Assembly: GCF_021347895.1 (NCBI RefSeq)
Contig: NC_067119.1
Location: 10,862,534-10,926,533 of the forward strand
Length of the DNA stretch: 64,000 nt
Direction of reading: 5' to 3'
Source of the DNA: Acanthochromis polyacanthus
Taxonomy: Eukaryota; Chordata; Actinopteri; Pomacentridae
Below the pieces are notes generated by a model. It was not told the origin of the DNA. It saw only the letters and a program-made list of their open reading frames with translations, and did no database searches. The translations under genes were made by a program, and so were the position numbers. Below, in pieces: positions 50,745-63,070 of this stretch. Each line of letters begins with the position of its first letter. The first letter of the stretch is position 1.

Positions 50745-53059
50745 CACTTCTTCCGAGCAAACAATCTGCACTCACACACATGTAGTTTTCCAAAACACAA
50801 GGAGCCATTTGTGTGTGTGTTTACATGTGCACACTAATGGATTTTGCGTTGATGGTAAAGGAGGAAGAGGTAGTTTAATGTGGATAGCGGGTGTGTTGGT
50901 GTGTACTGCAGAAGTGTTTTGTGCTTGTTAAAAAAAAAAAACACGCATTCAGAGAAAGACAGCAAAGGAGAAAGAGTTTGTGTGTCCGTATGCCCGTATG
51001 TTTGTGGATTACATTTATGTACGTATGTGAAATAATTTCATTTTCTGCTGAGATAAAGGGCATTATAATTGTAGCAGTGTGTTGGAAAGCTGGACGTGTG
51101 TCATGGAAGATGATAGGGGTGTGGAGAAAAATATTTTCTTTACAGCAACACACTTCACATCCTCAGAAATGTTTTTAAGCATATTACTGGCTCTGATAAT
51201 AAAATACAAAGACTACTAAGGAAATTTATAAAAATTATGTAGGAATACATAAAAAAAAAAAAATCTGACCTTTTCATCTAAACGTTATGTGTCCAAATCC
51301 TTCAGAAAATCTAATAAATTCTTCTTCACTTACAAAAGAGAATTAAAAAAACATATTACAATACAATACAACTGTACATTGTGATCAGAAACACTGATAA
51401 ACCTCCAAAACCTGTAAATTTCACTTTAATTTCTCAGTGAAAAATGAACAAAACATAACTTTTTTTAAAAATCCTGCATGTTTAATAGCTGGACTGTGTT
51501 GCTCCTGCAGCGAGTGATGAAATACGCACTCAAAGCATCTTTCATAGGACACCTTAACCATCTAATTGCATTCAAATCAAAACATAAGGCAGCAATCCTC
51601 ATCAATAATGTCTGTCATTAGTAATATCAAAGTTGTTTAATATTTTCCATAACAGTTATTGATGCGCAGTGACACGTTCGCTTTCAGCTTTCCTGTATTT
51701 TATGTCATTTCCTCTCTACTGTCACTTTGTTGGACTTTCCTGTTGTGCAATCCATTGTCCTCATGTAAAACTTGTTGTCTGGCTCTTTTTCTGCAATCCC
51801 TTTCTTGCCAGCAATTTTTTCCCCACCACTTTCTAACAGTCGGTTGTCACAGGAAATTATGTTCTTGCCATTCAGAGAAAGCACGTTCATCAAATAGATG
51901 GACGAGGTGCCTCTCTCAGATTGTTGAGATCGCAGAAAAAACAAAAGCCTTCAAAGTTTAGTCATTTTCAAGTCGACTTTTTGCAGAAATGTGTGGTCAA
52001 AAACTCATGTATTAGCAATCAATAATTAGAATGGCTTAATTAGGCAGCATTTTTGGTGCTCTTATGTATTTCTTATGGTAGATCACATGTGGACCAAAAG
52101 CAGTTTATTTAGCAAGTAGCATGCATTCATAGTGGAATTATTTAACAAAAAAATAAAATTCCGTCTTGAATTCTGTCACACAGCACGTAGGCAAAGTGTT
52201 TTTAACAGCAGGTTCAAGCCCAAATCAAAAAGATCCATGTCTAAATCTGAGAGTAACAGCTCACATCTCCTCTCTGTCTTTTTAACATAAAAAGATTTGC
52301 TGGAATATAACAAGTCGCACGAAAAAAATACTCATTATACAGCCAGTTACAACCAGCTGCGGTGAAAAATTGCAACAACCAAGCACCAATCCTCTGCAAA
52401 AACAACTCACACAGCCAAACAAGTGAGGCTTAACGAGTCGAATGTGCCTGCATGGTGTCATATAAAGGCAAACGCTAGTATCCAATGCAGCCAGATTCAA
52501 GGAAACAGACCATTTTACCCACTGCAAGCATTAAAATCTCAGCAGCAAGCGGAGGGAAAGGGAGGAGGAGTGTGTTTGAATTACCTGCCACGTATTTTAA
52601 TCCACTGAAGTGTTCAACATCCTGTCATTTCCCACTGGATGCGAGCTCCCTCACCACGGGCCACTCGTTTCACATTTTTGTTAACTGTCCAATTCTCTGC
52701 GGTCCACAGGTGTTCAAACTCTGTCAGTTTTTTTTTTTTTTCATCCTGGGCTGTGGTCCACTGTAGCTTGGCCTCCCATCAGTTTCTATTCTCAGTCAGT
52801 CATTTTTGGCAGCTGTTTCTCACAAAGATTCCAAAAATCCACCATGATTTGCTAGCTTTCTGCAAAAACACGGTAACTTTGCTAAATGGTGTGCTCCTGT
52901 TTAATTTCAGCGATGCTGCAAACTTTCTGGGGTTTAACAACACCGTGGTTGCTTCCTCCAACAAGTTCTCCCGATCATTTGTGCTTTCTCAATGATATGA
53001 CATTACTAATCATGAGATACCGATGTCACCTGGCTTCCCTTCTGGAAAGATGAAATGAT
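49058..53059. other. No gene recognised
   Basis: Pyrimidine-rich tract at 50290-50380. 50510-50650 is a non-repetitive stretch with TAAT-type motifs. Nothing coding was supported. Confidence 0.5.
50706..50743. repeat. (GT)n microsatellite
   Basis: A GT run with one GC interruption. Confidence 0.93.
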
Positions 53060-53420
53060 AATCTCTCACTGTTCTGTCACTTTAATTGTCTACTAAGCTT
53101 GCTATCTTAAAATATTATTAATTATTGTTTTCCAGACTCTGTTTCAGGCTGCCTTCTAACAGCTGCTAGCCGTTAGCATAGAATTAGCCACAGTTAAAGA
53201 ACTACTCTCCTGGTTTGTGGTGACGACTTGTGTTTCTTCTTCACTTTTTGCAGTCTCAGCTTGAGAGACTTTTCTGCAGCCACAGAGTAACTACAGACAG
53301 AGAGAGAAGGCCGCATCAAACCTGAAGTTGCACATTTAATTTATTAATAACAGGCCAATAAAAAAACAGATAAGCAAAAAAATGTCAAATATCAATAATC
53401 AGCCAGGCAGATAATCAGGC
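53060..53420 (+). repeat. Unnamed interspersed repeat, copy 2
   Basis: The direct-orientation diverged partner of 20351-20706. The two contain several splice-acceptor-like tracts (ttgttttccag, ctttttgcag) at equivalent places, so the ancestral unit may have come from a transcribed, intron-containing sequence. That is an inference. Confidence 0.7.
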
Positions 53421-56400
53421 TCTCTCTAAAGAAAGCTTAAATCTTTCCAACTTCAAGGTCTGCCTTCTAGCTCATGCTGTCATCATACAGAACTGAGACA
53501 CAGAATTAACAAAATAAAGCTTCTCAAACATATAAGAACTGCAAAGAGAGATTAACCTGACAGAGTTTTTCAGAAACAAACATCTGAGAAATGACGAAAA
53601 TTACGAAAAGGATGTATTAGTCATCCTAGACCACTTTTAACTTGTTAAAAGTAATTAGACCAAGATTCTGAAGTTACTGAGTGGTTAAAACTAGCAGCAA
53701 CTTCTCTGTAATGACTCCTCCACTTCATTCATCCGTCCACAGATCCATATGTGCACCGATGTATCCGTGTATTCATTCACCACCCATCCTGAAACGTCTC
53801 CATCCTTAAGCATCTCTATTCTGTTCCCCCTCTCATTAAGTCCTTCTTCCCATCAATCCATCCATCTCGGCACCCCGCTTACCTCCTCTCCTCCCCTCTA
53901 AGTGCCAATCATTAAGCTGTCAGTCAGCGAGTTTGCATGATGACAGGGCCCCAGGAGTCATTTTAGGATTTATGGTGTATAGACGTAAATGTACAGGTTT
54001 CCTCCTGACTAATTTATCTTCCTTTCGCTCTTTTTACTCGCGACGATCTTGCTTTCTCTTTCCGACTTCCAATTTTTCCCTTTTGTTGCTGCGCTCTTTT
54101 TATTTCTTTCACCTTCTTATCCTCTTTCTGCTCCGTTTTTATACCTTCATCTTTGCCTCCTTTCAACTCCCCTTCTTCCCTCCAAACTCTGCGGCTGTCA
54201 GACCTGAAGCTCCCTCATCCATCCATGTATTTTTATTATTTTTATTCATTTTTACAGCCATATCTGTTAAAGTACCTTCTGACTCTATTCCCATTCCACA
54301 AAGCCCCTGCGATTTACACCCCTATTCCACGCCAAGGCAGCGGCGGCGGCGGGTGGTGGGATGCGGTTGTGGGGGTGGTGCTGGGTGTTTGAGATAAGCC
54401 ATCAATGACCAGATTTACAAGTCTCCGTTGGACAATCTCCCCTCCATCCAACCTTTGAAGGGTTCAAGGTTCAATTCCATTTGGAGCCTATTTAGTAAGG
54501 GCACATCCTCCCCCTTAAGAAGAACAAAAAAAAGAAGAAGAAAAGCAACAGCATTTTACACACAGAGTGATGGCCATGTATGTTTAGGCAGCTGCCAGCG
54601 GTGAGGCGGAGAGATTTACGTGTTGGTGCTTGAGAGAGCGAGAGCTTTCGATCCCTGTAGCGTAATATTTTATTGTGTCAGGGATACAACGAGATAGGCT
54701 GCTCTATTCCCTTCAAGGAAAAAAGAAAAAAGCCTGACACTAGAGTTTTGGACAGGGAAGAATGAAGAGAGAGTAGGGGAAAGGAAGAGAAGAGAGAGAG
54801 AAAGAGAGAGAGAGAAACGGGGAAAGATGAACAGAGCATGAGTGAGCATTGTACAGCTTTCAGAGAGCTCAGAATAGAAAGCCGGAGGGTCGTATAGGCA
54901 TCAATCAACCCACTGATCAATGAATTGATTAGTAAATCAGGCACCATACAGTAAGTCAAGGCTGAAGCTCCATTAGGGAAGAGCTATGTCATCATTATAG
55001 ACCAGAATCCAAAGGCTTTGGGTAAAAACCCGCTATCCATTTTCGCAAAGGCTGTGCAGGGAGGGTCAATAACACAAGAACAGGGACAGTGAGTTTAAGT
55101 TAAGACTTTTTTGTTAGGTGTTGACTCGTCTATGAGATAGATTTTGTGTCAAAAGCTGCACATTAGGCAAAACCAGCTACAGTTGCTGGAGCAGTAATGA
55201 CAACATGTTATTATCATTTACATTTATTGCTATAAGAAGCTTTTCTACTCCCACATAACACACTTTTACTATGACTGCAGTTGATCATAAAAGTGTATCA
55301 TCTCTGACCACGGTAATCCTGTGTGAGTTTCATTTATTTTTGACCAGTGTGGCTAAATCACTCTGAAAAGTAAATATGACGCACATTTTGTTGTATAATT
55401 TTACATTGAAGAAAGATTAAATCCTACATAGATGAACTTCTCTCACTTTAATTGTCACTACAACTTCTTGCAAAATGTGAGAGATGGTGTGCTTTTGAAA
55501 CTTCACTGTGACATTTTAGGTTTAAATATGGATCTTTGTTGGAGAAAAAGGATGAAAGAAAATAAATTTGCAATGATGTCTGTGACTGAAATTTAGGGTT
55601 TTGCAGTCATACAAAGTGGGCTGTGGGCAGAATTTCACTTCTCCAAAATGTTTTGTTTCTCTGCAAGTTGGTCCTGATTTACTTCAGAAAATATGATTTA
55701 GAGGAAGGATAATGATGCCAAGATTAACAAGGAAACTTTTATATTGAACATTCAGAATGTAGAGGATATTTGGTGCCAAAGCAAAATGTTCACTGTCAAA
55801 TGTAACTTGGCTTCTCAAAACAGTATGATACTTAAAGTTTTTATGGTTATGCATTAGGTAACTCACGTCTCTTGGATAAGGACAAAGGAAGATCATTGTA
55901 TTTGTAAAGATTAAAAATGTTAAATGGAAGCACAAGGCGTAACATGCAGACCTGTCAATAGTGAGGTTGTCCTTTATGTCTGATGGGGATCTCTGGTTTC
56001 TGCAGGAATTACAAGACAGAGCTGTGTGGGAAAAATTTATGGTGGGAAAATCATTGCACTGAGGTGATCCCAGTCTCTCAGCCAGGGGAGTCTTTTTTTC
56101 AGTGGCATGAAGAACCGTTACAACTGGAGACATCCAGGCTGCAGTGGATGAAAAGGGCCTCAGTGTCTGACTTTGATGCACTGATGCACTTGACAACAAC
56201 TGCTGACATCACCATCATGTCTGTTAGATTTGCAGCTGGGGATCAGTCTTCACATGCAGTAGGCTGACAAGTCCCAGCCTACGTCATCTAGGGTTTACAC
56301 CACAAGGACTAAACGTCACCAGTTAAAGTCAGTGCCCAGCTGTTTATACTGAAAGCAACAAGGTGAAAGTTTAAGTGTCTGATGAGGGCCAGTGGAACAC

Positions 56401-56465
56401 TAGCAATCCTGAAAAGTGACATGGCACCCCAAAAATAACCCACAGAGTCTGCACAGTGCTACAAG
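53421..56465. other. No gene recognised
   Basis: Pyrimidine-rich at 54000-54300 (source of a 154-codon frame) and purine-rich (GA)n at 54770-54830. A stretch at 55980-56290 is GC-richer and open for 94 codons, but has no recognisable domain. Confidence 0.5.
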
Positions 56466-56982
56466 ATACATTGATAAGCCACAATATTATGACCACTGAC
56501 GAGTGAAGTGAATAACGTTGGTCATGTTGGTACTATGTGGTGTTCTGCTGAAAAACCTTGAGACTTAAAAAAGTTGTCCTAGAACAAGCACGCTCCTTCA
56601 CGCAAATTGCAATCCCAAATGTTACTGGCCTTCCCCAACAGGAAAATGCACCTGACCACATCACAAAAACATCAAACAACCAGGAACATCTTGGGGAATG
56701 TGACAATCACCCAAGATGTTGATTTGACTTCCAAATCTGATAGACCCCATTCTGATCAAGCATCAGCAGGATGCAGTGGAACAAGTTTGATTCACAGATG
56801 CTCTACTGCACAACCCAGAGTACCCAAAGGATCCACTGCCAACGTCCTGCTACCAGACCCCATAGGACACCCACAAGAGTTCCTCTTGTACATGCTCAGT
56901 GGTTCAGAGCAGCTTTGACGACATAAGGGGAACCAACACAATATTAAGCAGGTTGTCATAATGTTATGTCTAATCGGTATAT
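56466..56982 (+). mobile_element. Short Tc1-like derivative with matching ends
   Basis: The left end tacattgataagccacaata-ttatgaccact and the right end ggttgtcataatgttatgtc-taatcggtata are inverted relatives of each other. Next to the left end, accactgacgagtgaagtgaa matches the relic at 748-1558. The middle (about 56550-56880) does not read as the transposase seen in the other copies. This looks like a non-autonomous derivative, about 517 bp. Confidence 0.6.
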
Positions 56983-57414
56983 TTGTTTATGCTATGTGGT
57001 ACTCGATTGTAAATGTGCTGGTGCTCCCACATACAGTATGCAATTAGCCAGTGCAGCACCTTCTCACATCTTAGATTATCTGTTGCTCTGTACTAATGTT
57101 CACCCTCCAAAGCAAAACATACCACGAACTGTGTAAAGGAGATGAACACACACACACATTTATACCTTTAAACCGCCATCTGCCATAATCTCATTAAGAC
57201 ACAGTTATGCAGCCCTATAGGTACAAACATACACACAAATAACTGACCACATGTCCCAGTTACACAACCACACACACACACTGTTCATAAATATACACAC
57301 ACTTTTATTCACCGCTGTGTAACACAGCATTATTGATCACTGTATTTGACGGGATGTAGTGCTTAATGAAATTGGAATCTGCTGAGGCAGTTGTAGCAAA
57401 GGAGCTAATGGACT

Positions 57415-57457
<43 letters not shown>

Positions 57458-58144
57458 GAGACAGCTGCAGTTTCTACAGTAACTATGTTTCCTGTGGGAC
57501 TGCTTAGCTCAACCCTGGCCCTGTAATAATGTGCCATTTTACTTTATGCCCAAAAGCTGTGTGATATAATTTATAACTTTACAATCTGCTCTGGTAATGT
57601 TAATGTCCTCCTGATGTTCTTTAGAGAAGACAGCAGTGTGTTTCGTCTGCTCTGGTTGACGTCCAGCCCACATGCACATCGACCTACATCAATTGTACTT
57701 TATTGCATTAACAATAGCTGTATATACATTTACTGACACTGCAGTGAAACTATTGTAGTTTATATAATACAGTTGCTGTAATATAAGGTTAGAAAAAGGA
57801 TATGTATACACTCTGGTTTAAAACTTAAACAGGAATCTCAAAAAGTTTGTTTTTGGTTCACTTCTTTCTGGATAATATGAAATTAACTGACTGGAATCAT
57901 ATTGTGGAGCAAGTCTTCAGATGTATGCAGATGATACAATCATATATCTGGAGCACTACAGTTTCTACCCAGCTTTGACATGTCTTTTTAGTCACAAAAA
58001 TAGGTCTGTGTACTTTTGTTTTAGCACTCAGTCCTCACCTGAAGCCATTCAGTTATATGTACAACTGAATAGATAATGTATAGAGCAGGTTTTGGAAGTA
58101 AATTATCAGTCACAACAGTAAAACCACTTATAGCTGAAGTAAAT
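56983..58144. other. No gene recognised
   Basis: AT-rich with scattered short CA runs besides the microsatellite at 57418. Confidence 0.55.
57418..57454. repeat. (CA)n microsatellite
   Basis: A pure CA run of about 36 bp. Confidence 0.95.
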
Positions 58145-58979
58145 TTACTTATTATGACATTAGTATGGCATCTGTTAAGAGGCAAAATACATTAGGGAAA
58201 AAGCAAATTACCAGTTCTTGAAGTTGATGTGTTGGAAGCAGGAAAAATGGGCAAGTGTAGGTATCAGAGGGATTTCAATAAGGACCAAAATATGATGGCT
58301 AGATAGCTGGATGAGAGCATTTCCAGAACGGCAGATCTTGTGGGGTGTTTCTGGTTTGTAGTGGTGAGAATCTATCAAAAGTAGAGTAAGGGAGGACACC
58401 TACAGTTCCACTGTTGACCCTTATACACTGCAGAAAGTGCTTACAAGGGGCAACTGAGTTTAGACCTGAACCGTGGCGCAATAAAGGAAGGTGACCTGCT
58501 CTGATGAATGCCGTTATCTTTTTGACCATGTGGACAGCTGGGTGCATGTGCCTTGTTAACCTGTGCGAGAGATAGCAGCAGAATGCACTATAAGACAAAA
58601 GCAAGCACAGCGGCAGACTGCATTCGTGGCAATACTATTTTCTGATGGCAGATGCGTGTTTCACCAGGATAATGCTCCCTGCCTCACTGCAAAAATCATT
58701 CAGGAATGGTTTGAAGGACATGACAGGAACCCAACGTGTTGACTTGGCCTCCTAATTCCCCAGATCTCAATCCAAGCACATCCATCTGTGGGATGTGCTG
58801 GAAAAACAATCAGATCCACAAAGATCCCACCTCACAACTCAAAGGACTTAGAGGATCTGCTGCTAATGTCTTCAGAGACATCTTCAGAGGTCTTATCCGT
58901 GCCTCAGCGGCATCATGAGGGAGACCTATGCAACACTGAGCAGGTTGTTTTAATGTGGTGCCTGATCAATGTGTATAGC
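58145..58979 (+). mobile_element. Tc1/mariner-like transposon relic
   Basis: This is the best preserved copy of the family. It starts near ttattatgacattagtatgg and passes through cttgaagttgatgtgttgga, caggataatgctccctgcc (58658-58676) and gaatggtttgaaggacatga, and ends cctgatcaatgtgtatag. It holds transposase fragments in shifting frames (see 58640-58920). Confidence 0.75.
58640..58920 (+). pseudogene. Broken Tc1-like transposase C-terminal part
   Basis: Readable pieces are FHQDNAPCLTAKIIQEWFEG (about 58659-58718) and, in another frame, LTWPPNSPDLNP (from 58739), which are the regions around the second and third catalytic acidic residues of a DDE transposase. At least two frameshifts separate these from the downstream HNSKDLEDLLLMSS block. 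The protein is dead. Confidence 0.7.
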
Positions 58980-61900
58980 AATACTGGTGATCTCTGACTA
59001 CTGTATTATGGTTAGGTGACTGCTGCAGCGGAATTGGTGCTTGAAACATCCAGATTTGTTTTTCTTTCAGTGGTCAGGAGGAGATTTAAGGAATAGGTGG
59101 AACGTGTCTGATGAAACCTGTCCTTACATTACACCAATTTGCATCCACTGAGTGGCGCTGATGAAATTATTTTTTACCAAGTGAAGAATAGAAGTGGGGT
59201 GAATGCATAAAGAAGGCCTCATACAGTGGCTACCACAGTAATCATTGAAAAAGTTGAAAAATATCCTTTGTCAGTTCAACTCTCTTTCATATATTTCCTC
59301 ATCTGTCTAAATGACACCGAGACCGTTTTTTTTTTTTTTTTTTAAAGAATATGGGATATGATTTCCAAGGATGTGCAATGTGATTGAAAACTCTGCATGA
59401 CAGACACAATTCAGACCCTTTTAAACTAAAGAGTAATGACTTTCTGCTCATCTACTGACGTCAGTCGCAGGATGTGCGTAGATATGACAGTGCAAAATGA
59501 TATGCATGTCTACTGCATATCTGTGAAGGCATATTTAAGTGTATGTGTGTGCTATAAAGACATGCATAAGCTGTGTGTTGTTGCCATCTGCTGCTATGCA
59601 TATTTGTTGTCTGCAGTGTTGTGTGTGTCTGTGTGACTGTTTATATTTACTGACAGTCCTTCAATGTACAGTGGTGATGTGACAAACAGTTCACTGCCCT
59701 TTGTTGTGATTATAAAGAAAAGATGCCTTCATTATCAATGTGCATGAAAATACAACTAAATTCTGTTGGCAATCTCTTATAGTAGCAGCATCAGTTATAT
59801 CGCTCACTGGAAATCACAATATAGTATAAATATATATATATAAATAAAATCAAATAAATATGTAAGCATGTACACAAGTAGCAGCAAGAATGTAGTGAAC
59901 AGTAAGGTGCATTTATAAAATGTCCACTGAGCAATTATTGCCCATGCTTTTAAATGATAAGTGTGCTATTATAGATTATGAGGTCAGACTCAAGGAAGGA
60001 AAAGAAGCAAAGAGATAGAAGGAGGATGATTTTGGAGTATAAAAAATAAAATGCATATGTATTTTACAAAAGTGATGACTAGTGTGCACGTACCTTGGTG
60101 AAGTAAGTGACAGGTTCTTCTGTTCTGCGCAACTTTAGACAGTTTGTGAGGCCACAGTGCTGTTTTCTCTCCATTCCAGACAATTTGTGATGAATTAGTA
60201 GCTGATTTTGTGTTTCTTCCAATCAAATTTGACTCCAAAAGTATTGTTTACACACCATTCTGTAGGTGAAAGCCTCTCTGCAGCCTGGCTAGCTTGTCTA
60301 CCTGTAAAAAAAAAAGTGCAATATACCATCGTTCATAACAGAAAACAAAAATCATAACAGTTTCCTCTTCTTTGTCTTTCTATTCTAAGATTCAGGTTTT
60401 ATATTTGCATTACTTAAAAGCGAAAAAAAAAGATAGTGTGTGGCCAGTTAATCTCCAGAACATGACATTTTAACCTTTTCAGCCATTCGTGCAAAGATTT
60501 AGAAAGCACATCTAAAGGGACCCATCAGTCTAATACACAAAGTACAGTTTACTTACAGTATCTGTCTGACTTGATTAAGATGACCTTCATTAATGACATT
60601 GTGTTATCACTGCAGTTATCGCTCTGGTTTGGGCTGAAAGACTGCACATTTCTAGATAGAAAATGTAAATTTCTAACCAGAGACTGAAGAACAAGAGCAT
60701 TTACTGCACCAGCAAGGAGAAGACTTACAAAGGATGCTCTTTTGTTACATTATGCAAAGCTTGTAATCCAGCTTTTTGTGGACTTGACACACCGTAGGAA
60801 AAACAAGAGAGAATATCTCTGCTTCTGCTACATCAATTTTGATCACTCTTTCTTTAATGTTTTATTTCTGCCTTTCTATCACATCTCTAGCTCACCAGCA
60901 TTTGCGGCGGAAAACTTCAAAACCAAATAAAACTACTTTAAATGTTAAAAAGATGTACTGCAGTCCTTCTACTTTCTTCACTCCATTTCAAAGAGACTAT
61001 AAATGACATATGTTGAGTGATGTGCTCTTCATTTCAATAGCATTTGTATCAACAAGGCGAATTGAATAAGTGAAACTTTCACTTACTTTCATTTTTAGAT
61101 GTCATTTGAAGGAAATCGCATTTTTGCAGTAGGATATGAGATATTTGCTCTCATGGATTGTTTTGTCTCTTACCAGGCGTTTCAGTGATTGATCACTTCA
61201 CCACATTAATCACCTGCTATCTCTTAGTATATGCATTAAACGGAAAGAAATTTTCCTTTGGTCAACAAAAGGATCCATTTATTTCCTAACTCTTTCAGAC
61301 AGAAAAGTGGATCTTGACAACCTGGATTAGCGCTTCCTTTCTTCAGATTTTTCCTTCTTCCGTCTCTTCCGTCCATCTTTTCTGTCAGTTAGCTCTGTTT
61401 AAGAAAACTTGACAGTGTCGTTGTGAGTGACATTGTTTTTAACTGCAAGAGACCTGCCCTCAAGCTAATTGCTGGTTCTCATCTTGTCCTGTCTGTCCTT
61501 TCACCCTCTTGTCCTGCTGCTTCCTCTCATTTTCCCTCTCAATCCTTTCATCCATCTGCATCTTTTATTCCTACACTCCTGCTATCTTGTTTCTTCACTT
61601 TTTGTGTTTTTTCTCTTAACTGTCCAAAACTATCTGATTTCCTTCTCTCACCTCTCTCCTCCTAAATCTCGTCTCTCTCCCTCGTCTTCCACCTGCTTGT
61701 CGGACACCTGCTCTTGTCCAAGGTGACTTGTGTAAAGTAGTCCCTCTGTTGCATACAGAGAGAAGGAGGCGGCACACCTGGCAGAGAGCAGAAAATACAC
61801 ACAACTAAAATATTTGTAAAGCAACAGATTACATGATTGCAGCTCCTCGAACGCTCAGTGGTAGCTACTGTTTGAGGAGTTGGAAACATGATAGAACCAC

Positions 61901-62112
61901 GTCTCTGGAGCAGCACAGACACACTGAGACTAAACAGTAGAGCAAATATTAAAGTGACAGTCTGGGATAGCTTTTTTACTCTAAAATTTTCCTTTTTGTG
62001 TTACTGTAGCTCAGCAAAGAGAGACTGTCGAGGGAAAACAAAGTGGGATATTTGAATTGAGAAGACTATAATTTGGAACCTGGCAAGAGACAAATCAGCT
62101 CCTGCTTCAACA
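58980..62112. other. No gene recognised
   Basis: AT-rich, including a TATATA tract near 59822-59850 and a T run at 59325-59342. A minus-strand donor-like AAG|GTACGT sits at 60088-60096, but no open exon with a good acceptor could be built around it. Confidence 0.5.
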
Positions 62113-63070
62113 TACAGTGGTGGAAAAAAGTTTTTGGACACCCTTTAAATTTTACACAACCTCAAATACTATCATGAAATATTTGTGGAAAAAATCTTTT
62201 TTGCGTTTCAAAAGGTGTGGCTGCATTAGACAGACAAACAAATACAAATGACATATTGTTTGTTTATTTTTCACAAGAAAAACTAACAAAATTGAATTCA
62301 TTTTTAATATGTCAGTTCTCAACATTGTCGGTATCAAAGTCAACAATGACAGAGAATGTGTTCAAAACTGAACAAAAAATAAATAAACCATCACATCACC
62401 AAATTATTATTTAATAGTCCTGCCATTAGCACACACAGCTCTAATCCTGACCTGCATGTTTTCAACGAGCTTTTCACACCGTTGAGGGGTGATCTCGTCC
62501 CATTCTTCTTGAATTACTGTTTTTAATTCGGTTTACGCTTTGAGACAGACCTTTTGATTATCAACCACAGATTTTCAAACGTCCAGGGATTGAGCTGACC
62601 ACTCTAAGACCTGGATACTGTGCTCCTGCAGCCAAGTTCGACTGGCCATGGATGTGTTCAAGGGGCATTATCTGGTGGAAACATCCAGTTTTGATCTTGA
62701 CAGAACAGTGCACACGCAAAAGGGAGTGTGTGGGTTCGGAGAATGGCACAGTACTTGGCAGAGTTCAGTTTGCCATCACGGACAGTGATATGACCAACAC
62801 CAGCAGCACTCATGCATCTCCAAACCATGATACTGCCTCCACCATGCTTGACAGTAGGTATTGTACATCCTGGAGATAATGCTTCGCCTGGCCTTCTGCG
62901 TACCCTCACACTAGTAGGAGGAAGATAAAGCTGGAAACTGGACTCAGCTGATCACAAAATCTTCCAATTCCTGGCTGTCCAGTTCTTGTCTGGTTGGGCC
63001 CAACAACGCCGGGCTAACCTCTGTCTCTCATTGATCAGGGGCTTCTTGACAGCCTTGTGGGACCACCTAA
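62113..63070 (-). mobile_element. Tc1-like transposon, truncated at its transposase 5' side
   Basis: The 3' terminal end lies at 62113 (ta-cagtggtggaaaaaagtttttgg). The transposase reads on the minus strand from about 63070 down to about 62420. Sequence above about 63070 no longer matches, so the 5' end and N-terminal DNA-binding part are missing. It is a different family from the relics at 748, 25704, 56466 and 58145. Confidence 0.8.
62420..63070 (-). pseudogene. Broken Tc1-like transposase
   Basis: In order on the minus strand: KPLINERQRLARRCWAQPDK, NWTARNWKIL, then a TGA replacing the expected Trp just before the first catalytic Asp, which itself reads Ala (about 62957-62963). The best preserved stretch, 62658-62909, has RRRPGEALSPGCTIPTVKHG and GSIMVWRCMSAAGVGH, then FPPDNAP near the second catalytic Asp. 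Frameshifts follow before AQYPGL. Stop, catalytic loss and frameshifts make it non-functional. Confidence 0.8.

Noticed and set aside
53933..54397. A 154-codon forward frame
   Set aside because: Explained by a pyrimidine-rich tract with few stops; hydrophobic low-complexity product, no homology recognised.
55684..56199. A 171-codon minus-strand frame
   Set aside because: AT-rich codons, no domain and no splice or promoter context.
60060..60270. A minus-strand exon ending in a good donor AAG|GTACGT
   Set aside because: Every frame from the only good upstream acceptor (ctttcacctacag) hits a stop before the donor.
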